In this document: positions 43,906 to 53,009 of the stretch, in pieces
Numbering within the stretch: position 1 is the first letter of the stretch
How the letters are laid out: the number at the start of each line of letters is the position of its first letter
Notes under the pieces: generated by a model
Databases searched by the model: none
What the model was told of the DNA's origin: nothing
The model's input: only the letters and a program-made list of their open reading frames with translations
Made by a program: the position numbers and the translations under genes
Assembly: GCF_001905905.1 (NCBI RefSeq)
Contig: NZ_LIVT01000004.1
Location: 441,970 to 505,969, forward strand
Reading direction: 5' to 3'
DNA: 64,000 nt
DNA from: Streptomyces sp. CB02366
Lineage (GTDB): Bacteria > Actinomycetota > Actinomycetes > Streptomycetales > Streptomycetaceae

Positions 43906-44532
43906 ATGGCGTCCGCCCCCGAACCCGACCCAGGCCCCGCCCCTGCTCCCGCCCCCACTGCGCTGACCGTCCCGAGCCTGTCCGCCGGCCCCGACTTCGT
44001 CCTGCGCCCCTGGGAGATGAGCGACGTCCCCCTGGTCCGCGAGGCGTCCCGCGACCCGTACATCCCGCTCGTCACCACCGTCCCGGCCCCTTACTCGGAC
44101 GCTGCGGCCGAGGCGTTCGTCCGCCGGCAGTGGGAGCGCGCGGCGACCGGGGCGGGGTACCCGTTCGCCGTCGTCCGCTCCCGGGACCGGCGTCCGGTCG
44201 GCGCGATCGGGCTCTGGCTGCGCGAGCTGCCCGAGGGCCGCGCCTCGCTCGGCTACTGGCTCGTCCCCTCCGCGCGCGGCCGGGGCGTGGCCCGCGCCGC
44301 CCTGCGTACGGTGTCCGGGTGGGCCCTGCGCGACCTCGGCATCCCCCGCCTCCAGCTCTACATCGAGCCGTGGAACACCGCCTCCGCCCGGGTCGCGGAG
44401 GGGGCCGGCTTCCGGCGGGAAGGCCTGCTGCGCGGCCGGCAGCTGATCGGCGGCGAGCGGCGCGACATGGAGGTGTACGCGCTGCTGAACACCGACGGGC
44501 CCGCGGGTGGCCGGGCGGCGACCCCGGACTGA
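43906..44532 (+). CDS. GNAT acetyltransferase (RimJ/RimL-like)
   Basis: A 208-residue protein. A proline-rich leader is followed by a GNAT domain: FVLRPWEMSDVPLVREASRDPYIPLVTT, GYPFAVVRSRDRRPVGAIGLWL, the acetyl-CoA loop WLVPSARGRGVARAALRTVSGWAL and LYIEPWNTASARVAEGAGFRREG. The RimJ/RimL-type end suggests acetylation of a protein or peptide N-terminus, or of an amino-acid-like metabolite. ATG behind GGGAGA. Confidence 0.88.
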   Translation: MASAPEPDPGPAPAPAPTALTVPSLSAGPDFVLRPWEMSDVPLVREASRDPYIPLVTTVPAPYSDAAAEAFVRRQWERAATGAGYPFAVVRSRDRRPVGAIGLWLRELPEGRASLGYWLVPSARGRGVARAALRTVSGWALRDLGIPRLQLYIEPWNTASARVAEGAGFRREGLLRGRQLIGGERRDMEVYALLNTDGPAGGRAATPD

Positions 44533-44611
44533 ACGGCGAGGCGTTACGATCGCGGGCACCGCTGCCGACCACCAGTCGACGACCGGCAGCCGAGCACCAG
44601 GAGTACCGAAC

Positions 44612-45514
44612 TTGTCCGCACCACGCATCGGCGTATCCATCGTGACCATGGGAGACCGCCCGCGAGCGGTCGAGGCGCTGCTGGCGTCGGTCGCCATGCA
44701 GGACGTCCGGCCCACCCGGCTCGTGATCATCGGCAACGGCACGACCCTCCCGGACTACGCCTCCACGCCCGGCCTGGAGGATCTCGACGGCGGGGTGACC
44801 ACCATCGAGCTGCCGGAGAACCTCGGCTGCCCCGGCGGCCGGAACGAGGGGCTGCGCCGGCTCGCCGAGATCGGCGACGTGGACGTGGTGGTCGAGCTGG
44901 ACGACGACGGCCTGCTGGTCGACAAGGACGTGCTGCGCCGGGTACGGGACCACTTCGCGGCCGACGACCGGCTCGGCATCGTCGGCTTCCGGATCGCCGA
45001 CGAGCACGGCGAGACCCAGCGGCGGCACGTGCCCCGGCTGCGGGCGGGCGACCCGATGCGCGGCGGCCCGGTCACGGCGTTCCTCGGCGGCGGCCACGCT
45101 TTCTCCATGAGGATGCTGGCCCAGACCGGACTGTGGCCCGCCGAGTTCTTCTTCACCCACGAGGAGACCGACCTCGCCTGGCGCGCGCTCGACGCGGGCT
45201 GGAAGGTGGAGTACGACCCCGAGCTGCTGCTCCAGCACCCCAAGACGTCCCCCGCCCGCCACGCCGTCTACTACCGGATGACGGCCCGCAACCGCGTCTG
45301 GCTGGCCCGCCGCAACCTGCCGCTCCCCCTGGTCCCCGCCTACCTCGGCACCTGGACCCTGCTCACCCTCGCCCGCACCCGCGACCCGAAGGGTCTGCGC
45401 GCCTGGGCGGGCGGCTTCGCGGAGGGCGTCCGCACCCCGTGCGGCGAGCGGCGGCCGATGCGGTGGTCCACGGTCTGGCGGATGACCCGGCTGGGCCGCC
45501 CGCCGGTCATCTAG
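44612..45514 (+). CDS. Family 2 glycosyltransferase
   Basis: A 300-residue GT-A fold enzyme: IGVSIVTMGDRPRAVEALLASV, ENLGCPGGRNEGLR, the nucleotide-sugar/metal motif VVVELDDDGLLVDKDVL (DDD variant of DxD), GGGHAFSMRMLAQTG and the catalytic-base region FFFTHEETDLAWRALDAGWKVEY (ED-type). It resembles rhamnosyltransferases and galactofuranosyltransferases of cell-wall or surface polymers. A TTG start lies 7 bp behind AGGAG. There is no membrane segment. Confidence 0.88.
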   Translation: MSAPRIGVSIVTMGDRPRAVEALLASVAMQDVRPTRLVIIGNGTTLPDYASTPGLEDLDGGVTTIELPENLGCPGGRNEGLRRLAEIGDVDVVVELDDDGLLVDKDVLRRVRDHFAADDRLGIVGFRIADEHGETQRRHVPRLRAGDPMRGGPVTAFLGGGHAFSMRMLAQTGLWPAEFFFTHEETDLAWRALDAGWKVEYDPELLLQHPKTSPARHAVYYRMTARNRVWLARRNLPLPLVPAYLGTWTLLTLARTRDPKGLRAWAGGFAEGVRTPCGERRPMRWSTVWRMTRLGRPPVI

Positions 45515-45528
45515 CCTCCGCGACCCCC

Positions 45529-45564
45529 GGGGGGCTCGGCCGGCCACAAAGCCGCCGAGCCCCC
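45529..45564. terminator. Terminator between glycosyltransferase and GNAT genes
   Basis: An 11-bp stem (GGGGGCTCGGC with its complement) and a 13-nt loop in the convergent gap. Confidence 0.75.
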
Positions 45565-45597
45565 GGCCACGACCTCACGGCCCCGCGGACCCGCAGG

Positions 45598-45640
45598 CTC
45601 ACGGCCTCACGGCCTCACGGGCTCACGGGCTCACGGGCTC
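45598..45640. repeat. 8-bp tandem repeat CTCACGGS, 5.4 copies
   Basis: Two copies of CTCACGGC are followed by three of CTCACGGG and a partial one. The array includes the stop codon of the minus-strand GNAT gene (TGA at 45633-45631), so slippage here could alter its C-terminus or the convergent spacer. Confidence 0.7.
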
Positions 45641-46143
45641 CAGCGGTACAGCACATCGGGTTCGTTCTCCTCGTTGCGAGCGCCGTCGTCGAACGCGACG
45701 GCGGTGAACCCGTGCCGCTCGTAGAAGGCGCGGGCGGCGGTGTTGCGCTGGAACACGTACAGGCTCAGGGCGCCCTTCGCCGCACCGCGCACCTCGGCCA
45801 GCAGCCGGCTCCCGATCCCCCGCCGCAGCGCGTCCGGCCGCAGATAGAGGTGGTCCAGCTCCTCGTCCGCGTCGGTCCCCCCGCCGGCGAGCACGGCGAA
45901 CCCGAGCGGTCCCCCGCCCTCCCCCGGCTCCTCTGCCACCCACACCCCGGTACTGGTGGGCAGTACCACGTGGGTCATCCAGGCGAGGGTGTCCTCGTCG
46001 CTGTGGACCCGGGCCAGATACGGCATGGCAGCGGCACGGGAGTCCAGGAAGACCCGTGTGACGGCCTCGGCGTCGGCGGGCGTCGCCGCGCGTATCCGTA
46101 CGCCTTCGTGTGCGGGTCGGCGCCCGGCTTCATGATCCGCCAT
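45631..46143 (-). CDS. GNAT acetyltransferase
   Basis: A 170-residue single GNAT domain: VRIRAATPADAEAVTRVFLDSRAAAMPYLARVH, TGVWVAEEPGEGGGPLGFAVLAGG, LDHLYLRPDALRRGIGSRLLAEV (acetyl-CoA loop, R-x2-G-x-G/S form) and LYVFQRNTAARAFYERHGFTAVAF. The substrate is unknown. The start at 46143 was chosen from domain length. The coding end lies in an 8-bp tandem repeat. It is upstream of the first rnpB copy's terminator, on the same strand. Confidence 0.85.
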   Translation of the reverse strand: MADHEAGRRPAHEGVRIRAATPADAEAVTRVFLDSRAAAMPYLARVHSDEDTLAWMTHVVLPTSTGVWVAEEPGEGGGPLGFAVLAGGGTDADEELDHLYLRPDALRRGIGSRLLAEVRGAAKGALSLYVFQRNTAARAFYERHGFTAVAFDDGARNEENEPDVLYRWSP

Positions 46144-46384
46144 ACAGGTGATCAAAGCACGGGGCGGGCCCCCACCGAAAGCACCACGGTTCAGGAAGGA
46201 AGCAGCGAGCGACAAGCACAGCGCGATATGCGGCACCTGACGCGCAGGGAGGTGCTGCCGCCGGTCGGCAACGCCGAGGGCCACTCCTACGTGCCCGGAT
46301 CCCGCTGCCCCCGGGACGTCCTGGCGACGGCCGGCCTCCCGTCGGGTGTTCCGGGAGAGGCGAAGAAAAGGGAGAACCGCCCCC

Positions 46385-46418
46385 AGGCCCCTCGCGGGCC
46401 CCTCGTGCGGGGAAGCCT
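46385..46418 (-). terminator. Terminator-like hairpin after rnpB copy 1
   Basis: AGGCCCC and GGGG-AAGCCT can pair across a GC-rich loop immediately 3' of the RNA. The second rnpB copy has no comparable hairpin in this position. Confidence 0.45.
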
Positions 46419-46421
46419 TGG

Positions 46422-46837
46422 GGCAGACGAGCCGGCCTGTACGCCGGGTTCTGTCGCCCGGTCGCCTCGCGGCGGCCGGGGAGACGGCCATCCATCTAGG
46501 ACCGGCATTGCTGCCGGCCTCCTGCGGTCTACCCGTGAACTCGGGCGAGCAGCCCTCGAACGTTCACGCAGAGCCGTCCCGTTCCTGGCACGACCCCTCT
46601 TGACCTTGCTCCGAGTGGGGTTTACCTAGCCGCCTGAGTCACCTCAGGCGCTGGTGGTCTCTTACACCACCGTTTCACCCTTACCCGCGACCGGAGTCAC
46701 GGGCGGTCTGCTTTCTGTGGCACTGTCCCGCGGGTCACCCCGGGTGGCCGTTAGCCACCACCCTGCTCTGTGGAGCCCGGACGTTCCTCGGGAGGATCCG
46801 GGGATCCTCACGCGGCCGTCCGGCCGACTCGTCTGCC
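46422..46837 (-). ncRNA. rnpB: RNase P RNA, bacterial class A, copy 1
   Basis: The minus strand reads as a complete RNase P RNA. It has the universal 5' core (GAGGAAxGUCCGGGCUCC, with CAGGGUGGUGGCUAACGGCC), the centre GUGAAACGGUG/GGUAAACCCC, the J-region GUGCCACAGAAAGCAGA, and the 3' core GAUGGAUGGCCGUCU and ACAGAACCCGGCGUACAG. P1 is a 16-bp helix (GGCAGACGAGUCGGCC with GGCCGGCUCGUCUGCC, one G-U pair). It is the catalytic part of RNase P, which matures tRNA 5' ends. A TACGAT -10 lies 8 bp upstream (46851-46846). A near-identical second copy lies at 57949-58364. Confidence 0.96.
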
Positions 46838-46845
46838 GTACCGCC

Positions 46846-46851
46846 ATCGTA
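46846..46851 (-). promoter_or_regulatory. -10 element of rnpB copy 1
   Basis: TACGAT on the minus strand, 8 bp before the predicted RNA 5' end. No strong -35 is visible. The equivalent place at copy 2 has CAGGAT. Confidence 0.45.
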
Positions 46852-47074
46852 CCGGGCCGTCCGGGCGGCTCGACCGAGGTCCCCGCCCCTCCCCCGGCCG
46901 GAGTCCGTGCTCTCCCTGCCGAAAACGGAGGGCTCGGGCGGAGGGAGCGGTTTCCCGTACGCCGAGGGCGGGGCATCCGTGGCGGTCGTCGTCCTCCTCC
47001 CCCCGGCACAGACGTACCGTCAGCGGACGCCGAGCCTGTCCCGCCCATGGGTTTCACGGCACAAGGAGGCCGAG

Positions 47075-47854
47075 ATGCACTCCCGCACGAGATCACGTCG
47101 GTTCCCCACACCTCGCTGGCTGCTGGCTCCGCTGGCCGCCCTCGCCCTGATCTTCCAGCCGATGACCGCCCCCGCGTACGCCGTCGGCGGCAGCTTCATC
47201 GACACCTTCGACGCCTACGACACCGGCCGCTGGCACAAGGCCGACGGCTGGTCCAACGGAGGCATGTTCAACGTCGGCTGGCGCGCCGACCACACCTGGT
47301 TCAACGGCGGCGTCATGGGCCAGAACCTCGACGTCGCGACCTGCCCCTCCGGCTGCTCGGGCAAGCCCTACGCCTCCGGGGAGTACCGCACCAACGAGCT
47401 GTACTCGTACGGCCGCTTCGAGGCCCGGCTCCAGGCGATCAAACGCGAAGGCGTCGTGACCGGGTTCTTCACGTACACCGGGCCGAGCGACGGTCAGCCC
47501 TGGGACGAGATCGACGTCGAGATCCTCGGCAAGAACACCACCCAGATGCAGACCAACTGCTTCACCGACGGCGTCGGCGGCCACGAGACCGTCATCGACC
47601 TCGGGTTCGACGCCTCCGCCGGGTACCACGACTACGCCATCGAGTGGTGGAACCAGGGCACCATAAACTGGTTCGTGGACGGCAAGCTCGTCCACCAGGA
47701 GAACGGCTCCCGCGGCCCGCTCCCCACCCGCCCGATGCGCATCATGACCAACCTGCGGCCGGGGATCGGCGTCGACGGCTGGCTCGGCCCGTTCACCTAT
47801 CCGGGCACGCCGCTGACCGCCCGCTACGACTGGATCAAGTACACGAAGTACTGA
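47075..47854 (+). CDS. Secreted GH16 beta-glucanase (lichenase-like)
   Basis: A 259-residue protein. The signal peptide (LLAPLAALALIFQPMTAPAYA) is followed by a complete GH16 jelly roll: FIDTFDAYDTGRWHKADGWSNGG, GEYRTNELYSYGRFEARLQAIKREGVVTGFFTYTGPS, the catalytic motif DEIDVEILG (nucleophile Glu, Asp and acid/base Glu) and HDYAIEWWNQGTINWFVDG. It is close to 1,3-1,4-beta-glucanases that cut mixed-linkage glucans. The ATG has AAGGAGG. It is the first gene inside the interval between the two rnpB copies and is convergent with the ABC permease. Its codon use is like the core genome. Confidence 0.92.
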   Translation: MHSRTRSRRFPTPRWLLAPLAALALIFQPMTAPAYAVGGSFIDTFDAYDTGRWHKADGWSNGGMFNVGWRADHTWFNGGVMGQNLDVATCPSGCSGKPYASGEYRTNELYSYGRFEARLQAIKREGVVTGFFTYTGPSDGQPWDEIDVEILGKNTTQMQTNCFTDGVGGHETVIDLGFDASAGYHDYAIEWWNQGTINWFVDGKLVHQENGSRGPLPTRPMRIMTNLRPGIGVDGWLGPFTYPGTPLTARYDWIKYTKY

Positions 47855-47912
47855 TGCCGGCCGAGGAAGCCAGCCGTCTCGCAGGTGCGGGTGGTGGTGG
47901 CCCCGAGGTGCG

Positions 47913-49181
47913 TCAGCGGCGCAGCGCCTCCACCGGCTGGATTCGGCTCGCCCGCCAGGCCGGGTAGAGGCCGGCCAGCAGGCCGGTCAGCAAGCCGATC
48001 ATGGGAGCCATCGATACCGTCGCGGGGTGGATGACGGGGGTCCATTCCCGGGCGATGGCAACACCGACCACGGTCAACGTCCCCAGTGAGGTGCCCACCA
48101 GTCCGCCCAGGGTTCCCAGAGCAGCCGACTCGGTCAGAAACTGGACCGTGATGTGCCTGCCTCGCGCCCCCAACGCACGCCGCAGTCCGATCTCGCCCGT
48201 GCGCTCAAGCACCGCGACGAGTGTGGTGTTGGCGATGCCCACCGCGCCGATGAACAGGCAGATCGCGGCGAGGAGGAGGAAGAGCTGGTCCAGGTCGCTC
48301 GTGACCTTCGCGCGCAACGTTCTGGGGTCGGGCGGCGGGATGGCCTTGAAGTACTGCGGGTGAGCGGGGTCGAGGGCGGTGGCCGACTCTTCGGCCACCA
48401 GCCCGGCCGCGCCGAGGCGGGTCGATATCAGCATCCTGGCACCCTCTTTCGGAGGGCCCCAGAGGTGTTGGGCGGTCGACCGGGGAACCATGACGGACAG
48501 CAGGAGGTCCGCCTTCCGTTCGACGTCGTCGATGACACCGATCACGGTGAAAGCCTCGTCACCGATGAAAACCGCAGGCTGCGTCTCGACGGTGGAGATG
48601 CCGAGCCGCGCTGCGACCCCGGATCCGAGGACCGCGACACGCTGCCGCGTTCGGTCGTGCCATCGGTCGAAGACGCGGCCCTGACTCACTGAGGGTCCCG
48701 CGGCGTTGAGGACTCCCGAGGAGGCGGCCACGACCTGGACGTCTTCTCCGCCGCGGGAGCCGCCCACGGGTGCGGAGCGGACCGTACCGGTGTCCGGCAG
48801 CTGAACGGGCCAGTAGACGCCGGCGTGCTCGACTCCGTTGAGCCGTTCGACCCGCTGGTCGGCGTCGTCGGGGAACCCGAGGTCGACGAACGAGTTCTGG
48901 TCGTGGGCGATGTCCTCGACGGTCACTTCTGTCGCGCTGAGGGCGTTGAACCGCTCGTCGATCTGCGAAGAGGCTGTCGCGGTCAGGCCGAGTACAGCCA
49001 CGAATGTGCCCACGCCGAGCACGGTACCCACCGATGTGAGCACCGAACGCGCGGGACGCTGCAGGATTCCGGCCAGGGACTCCGCCATCAGGTCCCGGGC
49101 CGAAAGCCGGGTGACGGGGAGGGGCTGAGGCCTACGGGAGGAGCGCCGCAGCCGGAAGCGCACGACTTGACGGCTCCTCAT
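47913..49181 (-). CDS. MacB/FtsX-type ABC permease
   Basis: A 422-residue protein. A cytoplasmic start is followed by one membrane segment (RSVLTSVGTVLGVGTFVAVLGLTA), an extracellular MacB-core domain of about 200 residues and three C-terminal segments (LFLLLAAICLFIGAVGIANTTLVAVLERTGEIGLRRALGARGRHI and onward). This is the mechanotransmission-type architecture of MacB/LolE/FtsX proteins. It is the last gene of a six-gene operon. Its ATG overlaps the ATPase stop. Confidence 0.92.
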   Translation of the reverse strand: MRSRQVVRFRLRRSSRRPQPLPVTRLSARDLMAESLAGILQRPARSVLTSVGTVLGVGTFVAVLGLTATASSQIDERFNALSATEVTVEDIAHDQNSFVDLGFPDDADQRVERLNGVEHAGVYWPVQLPDTGTVRSAPVGGSRGGEDVQVVAASSGVLNAAGPSVSQGRVFDRWHDRTRQRVAVLGSGVAARLGISTVETQPAVFIGDEAFTVIGVIDDVERKADLLLSVMVPRSTAQHLWGPPKEGARMLISTRLGAAGLVAEESATALDPAHPQYFKAIPPPDPRTLRAKVTSDLDQLFLLLAAICLFIGAVGIANTTLVAVLERTGEIGLRRALGARGRHITVQFLTESAALGTLGGLVGTSLGTLTVVGVAIAREWTPVIHPATVSMAPMIGLLTGLLAGLYPAWRASRIQPVEALRR

Positions 49182-49876
49182 GTACGCGTGTCCTCCGTCA
49201 GTTCACCGTCGCGGATGGTGATGGTCCGTTCGCCCAATGCGGCCACGCCGGGATCGTGCGTGATGACCACCACCGTCATGCCGTCCGCGTGCAGTTCTTG
49301 AAGCAGTTCGAGAATGGAGAGCGCGGTGGACGTGTCGAGATTTCCCGTGGGCTCGTCGCACAGAAGAAGGGACGGCTGCCCGACCAGAGCCCGGGCGATG
49401 GCGACCCGCTGACGCTCGCCGCCGGACAGGGTGGATGGCAGGGCGTCCGTACGGTGCGCCAGACCGACGCGCGTGAGCGTGTCCCTGGCCCGTCGCGTTC
49501 GCTCCTTGCCGCCCGCACCGCGGTAGACGAGCGCGAGCGCCACATTCTCCCAGGCCGGGCGGTGGGGCAGGAGGTGGAACGACTGGAAGACGAAGCCGAT
49601 GCGATGACCGCGCAGCGCGGTGCGTTCGCTGTCGCGCAGTCGCCCGGTGTCGAGTCCGTCGAGCCGGAACGTCCCTTGTGTGGGTGTGTCCAGAAGTCCG
49701 ATGAGGTTGAGCAAGGTGGACTTCCCCGCTCCGGACGGCCCTACCACCGTGACGAACTCGCCCCGCCTGACCACCAGGTCGCAGGGCCGCAAGGCCGTCA
49801 CGGGCGGGGGGCCGCCGTATGTCAGGCCCACCCCCTCCAGATGGATCACCGGAGGCGTCTGCTCCGCGGCGGTCAC
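49178..49876 (-). CDS. MacB/LolD-type ABC ATPase
   Basis: A 232-residue ATPase: Walker A VGPSGAGKSTLLNLIG, Q-loop GFVFQSFHLLPHRPAWENVALAL, signature STLSGGERQRVAIARAL, Walker B LLLCDEPTGNLD and H-loop VVVITHDPGVA. It powers the FtsX-type permease next to it. The GTG start overlaps the upstream stop (GTGA), so translation is coupled. Confidence 0.94.
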   Translation of the reverse strand: MTAAEQTPPVIHLEGVGLTYGGPPPVTALRPCDLVVRRGEFVTVVGPSGAGKSTLLNLIGLLDTPTQGTFRLDGLDTGRLRDSERTALRGHRIGFVFQSFHLLPHRPAWENVALALVYRGAGGKERTRRARDTLTRVGLAHRTDALPSTLSGGERQRVAIARALVGQPSLLLCDEPTGNLDTSTALSILELLQELHADGMTVVVITHDPGVAALGERTITIRDGELTEDTRT

Positions 49877-51327
49877 CGGGGCGTCGCCCCGGCAGGTGAG
49901 AGACCCCGAGCGCCGATCACGACTTGTTCGCCCTCGGCCAGACGATGGCCGGCGAGCGGACGGACCTCGACATATCCGTCCCCCGTGGTTCCGGTCGTGA
50001 CCGTGACCTTCCGGTCGGCGCCGGTCGCGGCCGCCACCGTCACCGACGTCGCTCCGTCCACGCCCGCCGTGACCGCGGATACGGGAACGACCAGTGCCTT
50101 TCCCTTCGTGGAGGCCGCCCGCACGGTCAACCGCACGTCCTGACCGGCGAGCTCCGAGGGCAGTTCCTTCGTGGGCTTGACGACGGTGAGGTAGCCCCCC
50201 GGGTTCGCCCCGGTCTGCGGCCCGTCGGGATTGCCAGGCTGTTCCTGCTGCATGGTGTCGGAGACGGACGCGATGGTGGCCGCGGCGGTGAGGCCGGTGG
50301 CCTCGGAAAGGATCTGCACCTGCAGACCTGGGCTCACCAGTTCCTTCTGATGCTGTTGCAGGTAGCCGTTGACGATCAGCTCCCCCGCGGAGACGGTGAG
50401 GACCTTGCCGGTGACCACAGCGCCGACCTTGGCACTGACACCGTCCACCCGTGCGGGGAAGCCTGCGAGGAAGACGACCTCGGATGCCGGGAGGATCGGA
50501 CCGTTTCCGGCCTGCGCGTCGGCCAGCCTCTCGCGCGCTCGGCGAAGGTCTTCCTGGGCTCGCTGGACCACCCGGGTCGGCGGAGTGACCGGATTCCCGG
50601 AGTCTTCCGGGGCCTCGGTCCCGCCGGAGGGCTGGGGGCGAAGAGGCCGCTCCGTCTCAGAGGCGGAGGAGGCGCTCAGATCCTGCGCGTCCTCCAGCGC
50701 CCGCTCCGCCTGGGTCACCGCTTCATTCGCCGCACCGACTTCCGCGTCCCCGTCGGGTTCGGCGGGCAGGGGGTCGTAACCGAGGCTTGCGTAGAAGGCG
50801 GAGAGAGCGGTCTTCGTGCCGACGCCGAAATGCCCTTCTCGGTCCTTGCCCGTGCCATGGCCCATGCGTCCGAGAGCAGCCTGCAGTTGCGCGACATCGT
50901 CGCCGTCCATCCCCGGCTTGAGGTCCCGGTACACCGGCAGTCGTCCCGGCAGCGCGAAGACCGGACGGCCTGAGACCTCCAACAGGACCTGACCGGACTC
51001 GAATCGCTCACCGGCCTTGACGCGGAGCTTCGTGACCACGGGGGCGGACGCCTCCGCGGATGATCCCGTGGGCGCGACGTCCACCGACTGTTCGGCCGTC
51101 ACCGCCCCGCGGACGATCACGGAGTCCGTGAGAACCCTGTACTCGACAGGCGCGGTGATCACACTGGCGGGCGGCGCGGCCGAGTCGACCGCGGCCTGGG
51201 CCGGCGACTGGACGACCTGAGTGGCCGCCAAGCCCGCCGCCGAGACCAGCACTGCCCCGACGGCGACCCCTACGACCCATCGGCGCCGCGAGCCGGTGAC
51301 CGGCTCGGGCGATTCGTTCTCCGGCAC
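49873..51327 (-). CDS. Peptidoglycan-binding membrane-fusion (HlyD/MacA-like) protein
   Basis: A 484-residue protein. An N-terminal anchor (RWVVGVAVGAVLVSAAGLAATQVV) is followed by a barrel-sandwich half (VVTKLRVKAGERFESGQVLLEVSGRPVFALPG), an inserted PG_binding_1 domain (about 130-180, YRDLKPGMDGDDVAQLQAALGRMGHGTG...FGVGTKTALSAFYASLGY), a coiled-coil hairpin with an acidic Ser/Pro loop, and the second half of the adaptor (VDGVSAKVGAVVTGKVLTVSAGELIVNG). In Gram-positives such proteins link the ABC pump to the wall. GTG start behind GGGAGGGAG. Confidence 0.92.
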   Translation of the reverse strand: MPENESPEPVTGSRRRWVVGVAVGAVLVSAAGLAATQVVQSPAQAAVDSAAPPASVITAPVEYRVLTDSVIVRGAVTAEQSVDVAPTGSSAEASAPVVTKLRVKAGERFESGQVLLEVSGRPVFALPGRLPVYRDLKPGMDGDDVAQLQAALGRMGHGTGKDREGHFGVGTKTALSAFYASLGYDPLPAEPDGDAEVGAANEAVTQAERALEDAQDLSASSASETERPLRPQPSGGTEAPEDSGNPVTPPTRVVQRAQEDLRRARERLADAQAGNGPILPASEVVFLAGFPARVDGVSAKVGAVVTGKVLTVSAGELIVNGYLQQHQKELVSPGLQVQILSEATGLTAAATIASVSDTMQQEQPGNPDGPQTGANPGGYLTVVKPTKELPSELAGQDVRLTVRAASTKGKALVVPVSAVTAGVDGATSVTVAAATGADRKVTVTTGTTGDGYVEVRPLAGHRLAEGEQVVIGARGLSPAGATPR

Positions 51328-51435
51328 GTGACTCCCTCCCCTTGTGTTTCCTCGTACTGCGGCTTCACTACCGCGTGGGACCCGGCGTACCGCGACGAAG
51401 CCCCGGCCGCGCTCGATCGCCGCACGATGGCACCC

Positions 51436-51993
51436 CTAATTGCCTGCGAGGCCCGCGACAACGCCCTGATGCAGATCGACCGGCGCCTGGGCGATGACGG
51501 CACTATGACCGAGGCACTGTGCCCGCACGGAGGGATCGGACGGGCCGACCGAACACCGGGCAGCGGAATAGCCGCGCTCGGCGTCGAGGATCTTGTCCGC
51601 CACCAGCCGAAGTGTCGCGTACTTTCCCGCGCCCTCGATCTGTTTGACCGCCGCCCGCGCGACGCCCGCCGTCTCCTCGACCGCTTGCGCGCAGTCACTG
51701 GTGAAGAGCTTCGGCGAGGCCGACGAGCAGGGGGAGTTCGTTCCTTCACCGAAGGTGTTCCGGAGATGATTGATCTTCGGGTCGAGGTGCTCCTTGAGAT
51801 CCTGCGCGTCGGCGACAGCGCGAGGCGCCACATCTTTCGGCCCGGGATCTTCCGGCTCGGGCTCGGATGCTCCTGGCTTCGCCGAAGCGTGGGTCGAGGG
51901 CATGCCGTCGGGGGACGCTTCGCCGGAGGTGGTCGAACATGCGGCGAGCGGCCAGACGAGCAGCATCAGGATGGAAGCGGTTGTTTTCCTCAT
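51436..51993 (-). CDS. Small lipoprotein of the MacAB-like operon
   Basis: A 185-residue protein. The signal MRKTTASILMLLVWPLAAC has a clean lipobox. A Pro/Glu/Ser-rich linker (about 20-60) is followed by a helical domain with paired cysteines (NSPCSSASPKLFTSDCAQAVEE; ARCSVGPSDPSVRAQC). No family is recognised. The ATG overlaps the upstream lipoprotein's stop (ATGA). The order suggests a surface receptor or immunity-like partner of the pump. Confidence 0.75.
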   Translation of the reverse strand: MRKTTASILMLLVWPLAACSTTSGEASPDGMPSTHASAKPGASEPEPEDPGPKDVAPRAVADAQDLKEHLDPKINHLRNTFGEGTNSPCSSASPKLFTSDCAQAVEETAGVARAAVKQIEGAGKYATLRLVADKILDAERGYSAARCSVGPSDPSVRAQCLGHSAVIAQAPVDLHQGVVAGLAGN

Positions 51994-52946
51994 GAGTTCT
52001 TCCCGGACAGCACGTCGGACGCGTTCTTCAGAGAACGGTCCGTCTCGGTCCGCCCCTCGGTGAGGATCTCTTCCTTCTTCCCGATCATGGTCTCCTGAAT
52101 CACTGCCTCGACGGCACTCCAAATACCGATCAGATTTGTGTCGTACTTGCACGTGATGTCCGCCGCCGCGACGGTTTTTTCCTCGGGCGTGGGTTCGTCG
52201 CCCCCCATGGTTTCCAGCGGATCGAGCGGGGAGTCGAAGTCGTATCCGGATTTTTTCATGCAAGCCGACCATTTCGCGATGGCCGCTTTGACTTTCTCGT
52301 CGTTCAGCGAAACCTGGAAGCTCGCCATGTTGATGTCATTGGCGGGGCGGTTGGAGAGTCCGTTCCCGATCTTCCGCTTGGATTCCCCGGAACAGCCGCC
52401 CTCCGGTATCTCGACACCGTTGACCTCGGCGCCACGTTCCACCTTGCGGGTGGGATCCGAGTCGCCCAGGAAGACGCGAGTGGCGGCATCGCTCATCTGG
52501 GCGCTGGGAGGCTGTCCCGTAGCGTCCTCCACCATCGGCGCCCCTGTCCCGTAGCCGTACTGCGACGCGATCGCCCGATCCACGATGCCGTACCGGCGTG
52601 ACCTGTTCGCGGCATTGTCCTCGGGGGCGCTCCGCTGCCCGGAGGAGGCGCTCCATGAATAGTCGAAGCCGAATCTCGCCATGCAGTCCTTGGCGAGGAC
52701 ACGAGAGGCCCTCAGGATCTGATCTTTTTCTCTCTGAGAGACCAGATACCCTTCGATCGGCAGGGCAGGAATGGTGGCCGAGTCAATCTTGGGGGTCTGC
52801 GAAGGCTCCGGATACTTCACATTCAACTGCCCCTCGCCGCCCGCCGCGTCATCCGCCTTCCCACCGGCCTCCGAGCATCCAGCGACCAGGGAAAGCGCAA
52901 GGAGCGATCCGAGAATTCCACATGCGCGGAGTTTGTGCTTCAGCAC
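51990..52946 (-). CDS. Lipoprotein of the MacAB-like operon
   Basis: A 318-residue protein. The signal LRACGILGSLLALSLVAGC has a lipobox. The mature region is hydrophilic, with SQREKDQILRASRVLAKDCMARFGFDYSW and IAKWSACMKKSGYDFDSPLDP. These two similar C-M-x(2-3)-G-[FY] segments are seen in a class of Streptomyces lipoproteins encoded next to MacAB-like pumps. Codon use is less GC-rich than in neighbours outside the rnpB interval. GTG start, no strong ribosome-binding site. It lies 63 bp behind the I36-like gene. Confidence 0.75.
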   Translation of the reverse strand: MLKHKLRACGILGSLLALSLVAGCSEAGGKADDAAGGEGQLNVKYPEPSQTPKIDSATIPALPIEGYLVSQREKDQILRASRVLAKDCMARFGFDYSWSASSGQRSAPEDNAANRSRRYGIVDRAIASQYGYGTGAPMVEDATGQPPSAQMSDAATRVFLGDSDPTRKVERGAEVNGVEIPEGGCSGESKRKIGNGLSNRPANDINMASFQVSLNDEKVKAAIAKWSACMKKSGYDFDSPLDPLETMGGDEPTPEEKTVAAADITCKYDTNLIGIWSAVEAVIQETMIGKKEEILTEGRTETDRSLKNASDVLSGKNS

Positions 52947-53009
52947 GACTACCGTCCGATCCAGGGTCCCCGGGCCGGCCGAAAGCCCGGCCGGCCCGGC
53001 GTTACCTAA

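Noticed and set aside
46229..46629. Plus-strand ORF beginning MRHLTRREVLPPVG upstream of rnpB copy 1
   Set aside because: It runs into sequence antisense to RNase P RNA and matches no family. The frame is open only because of high GC.
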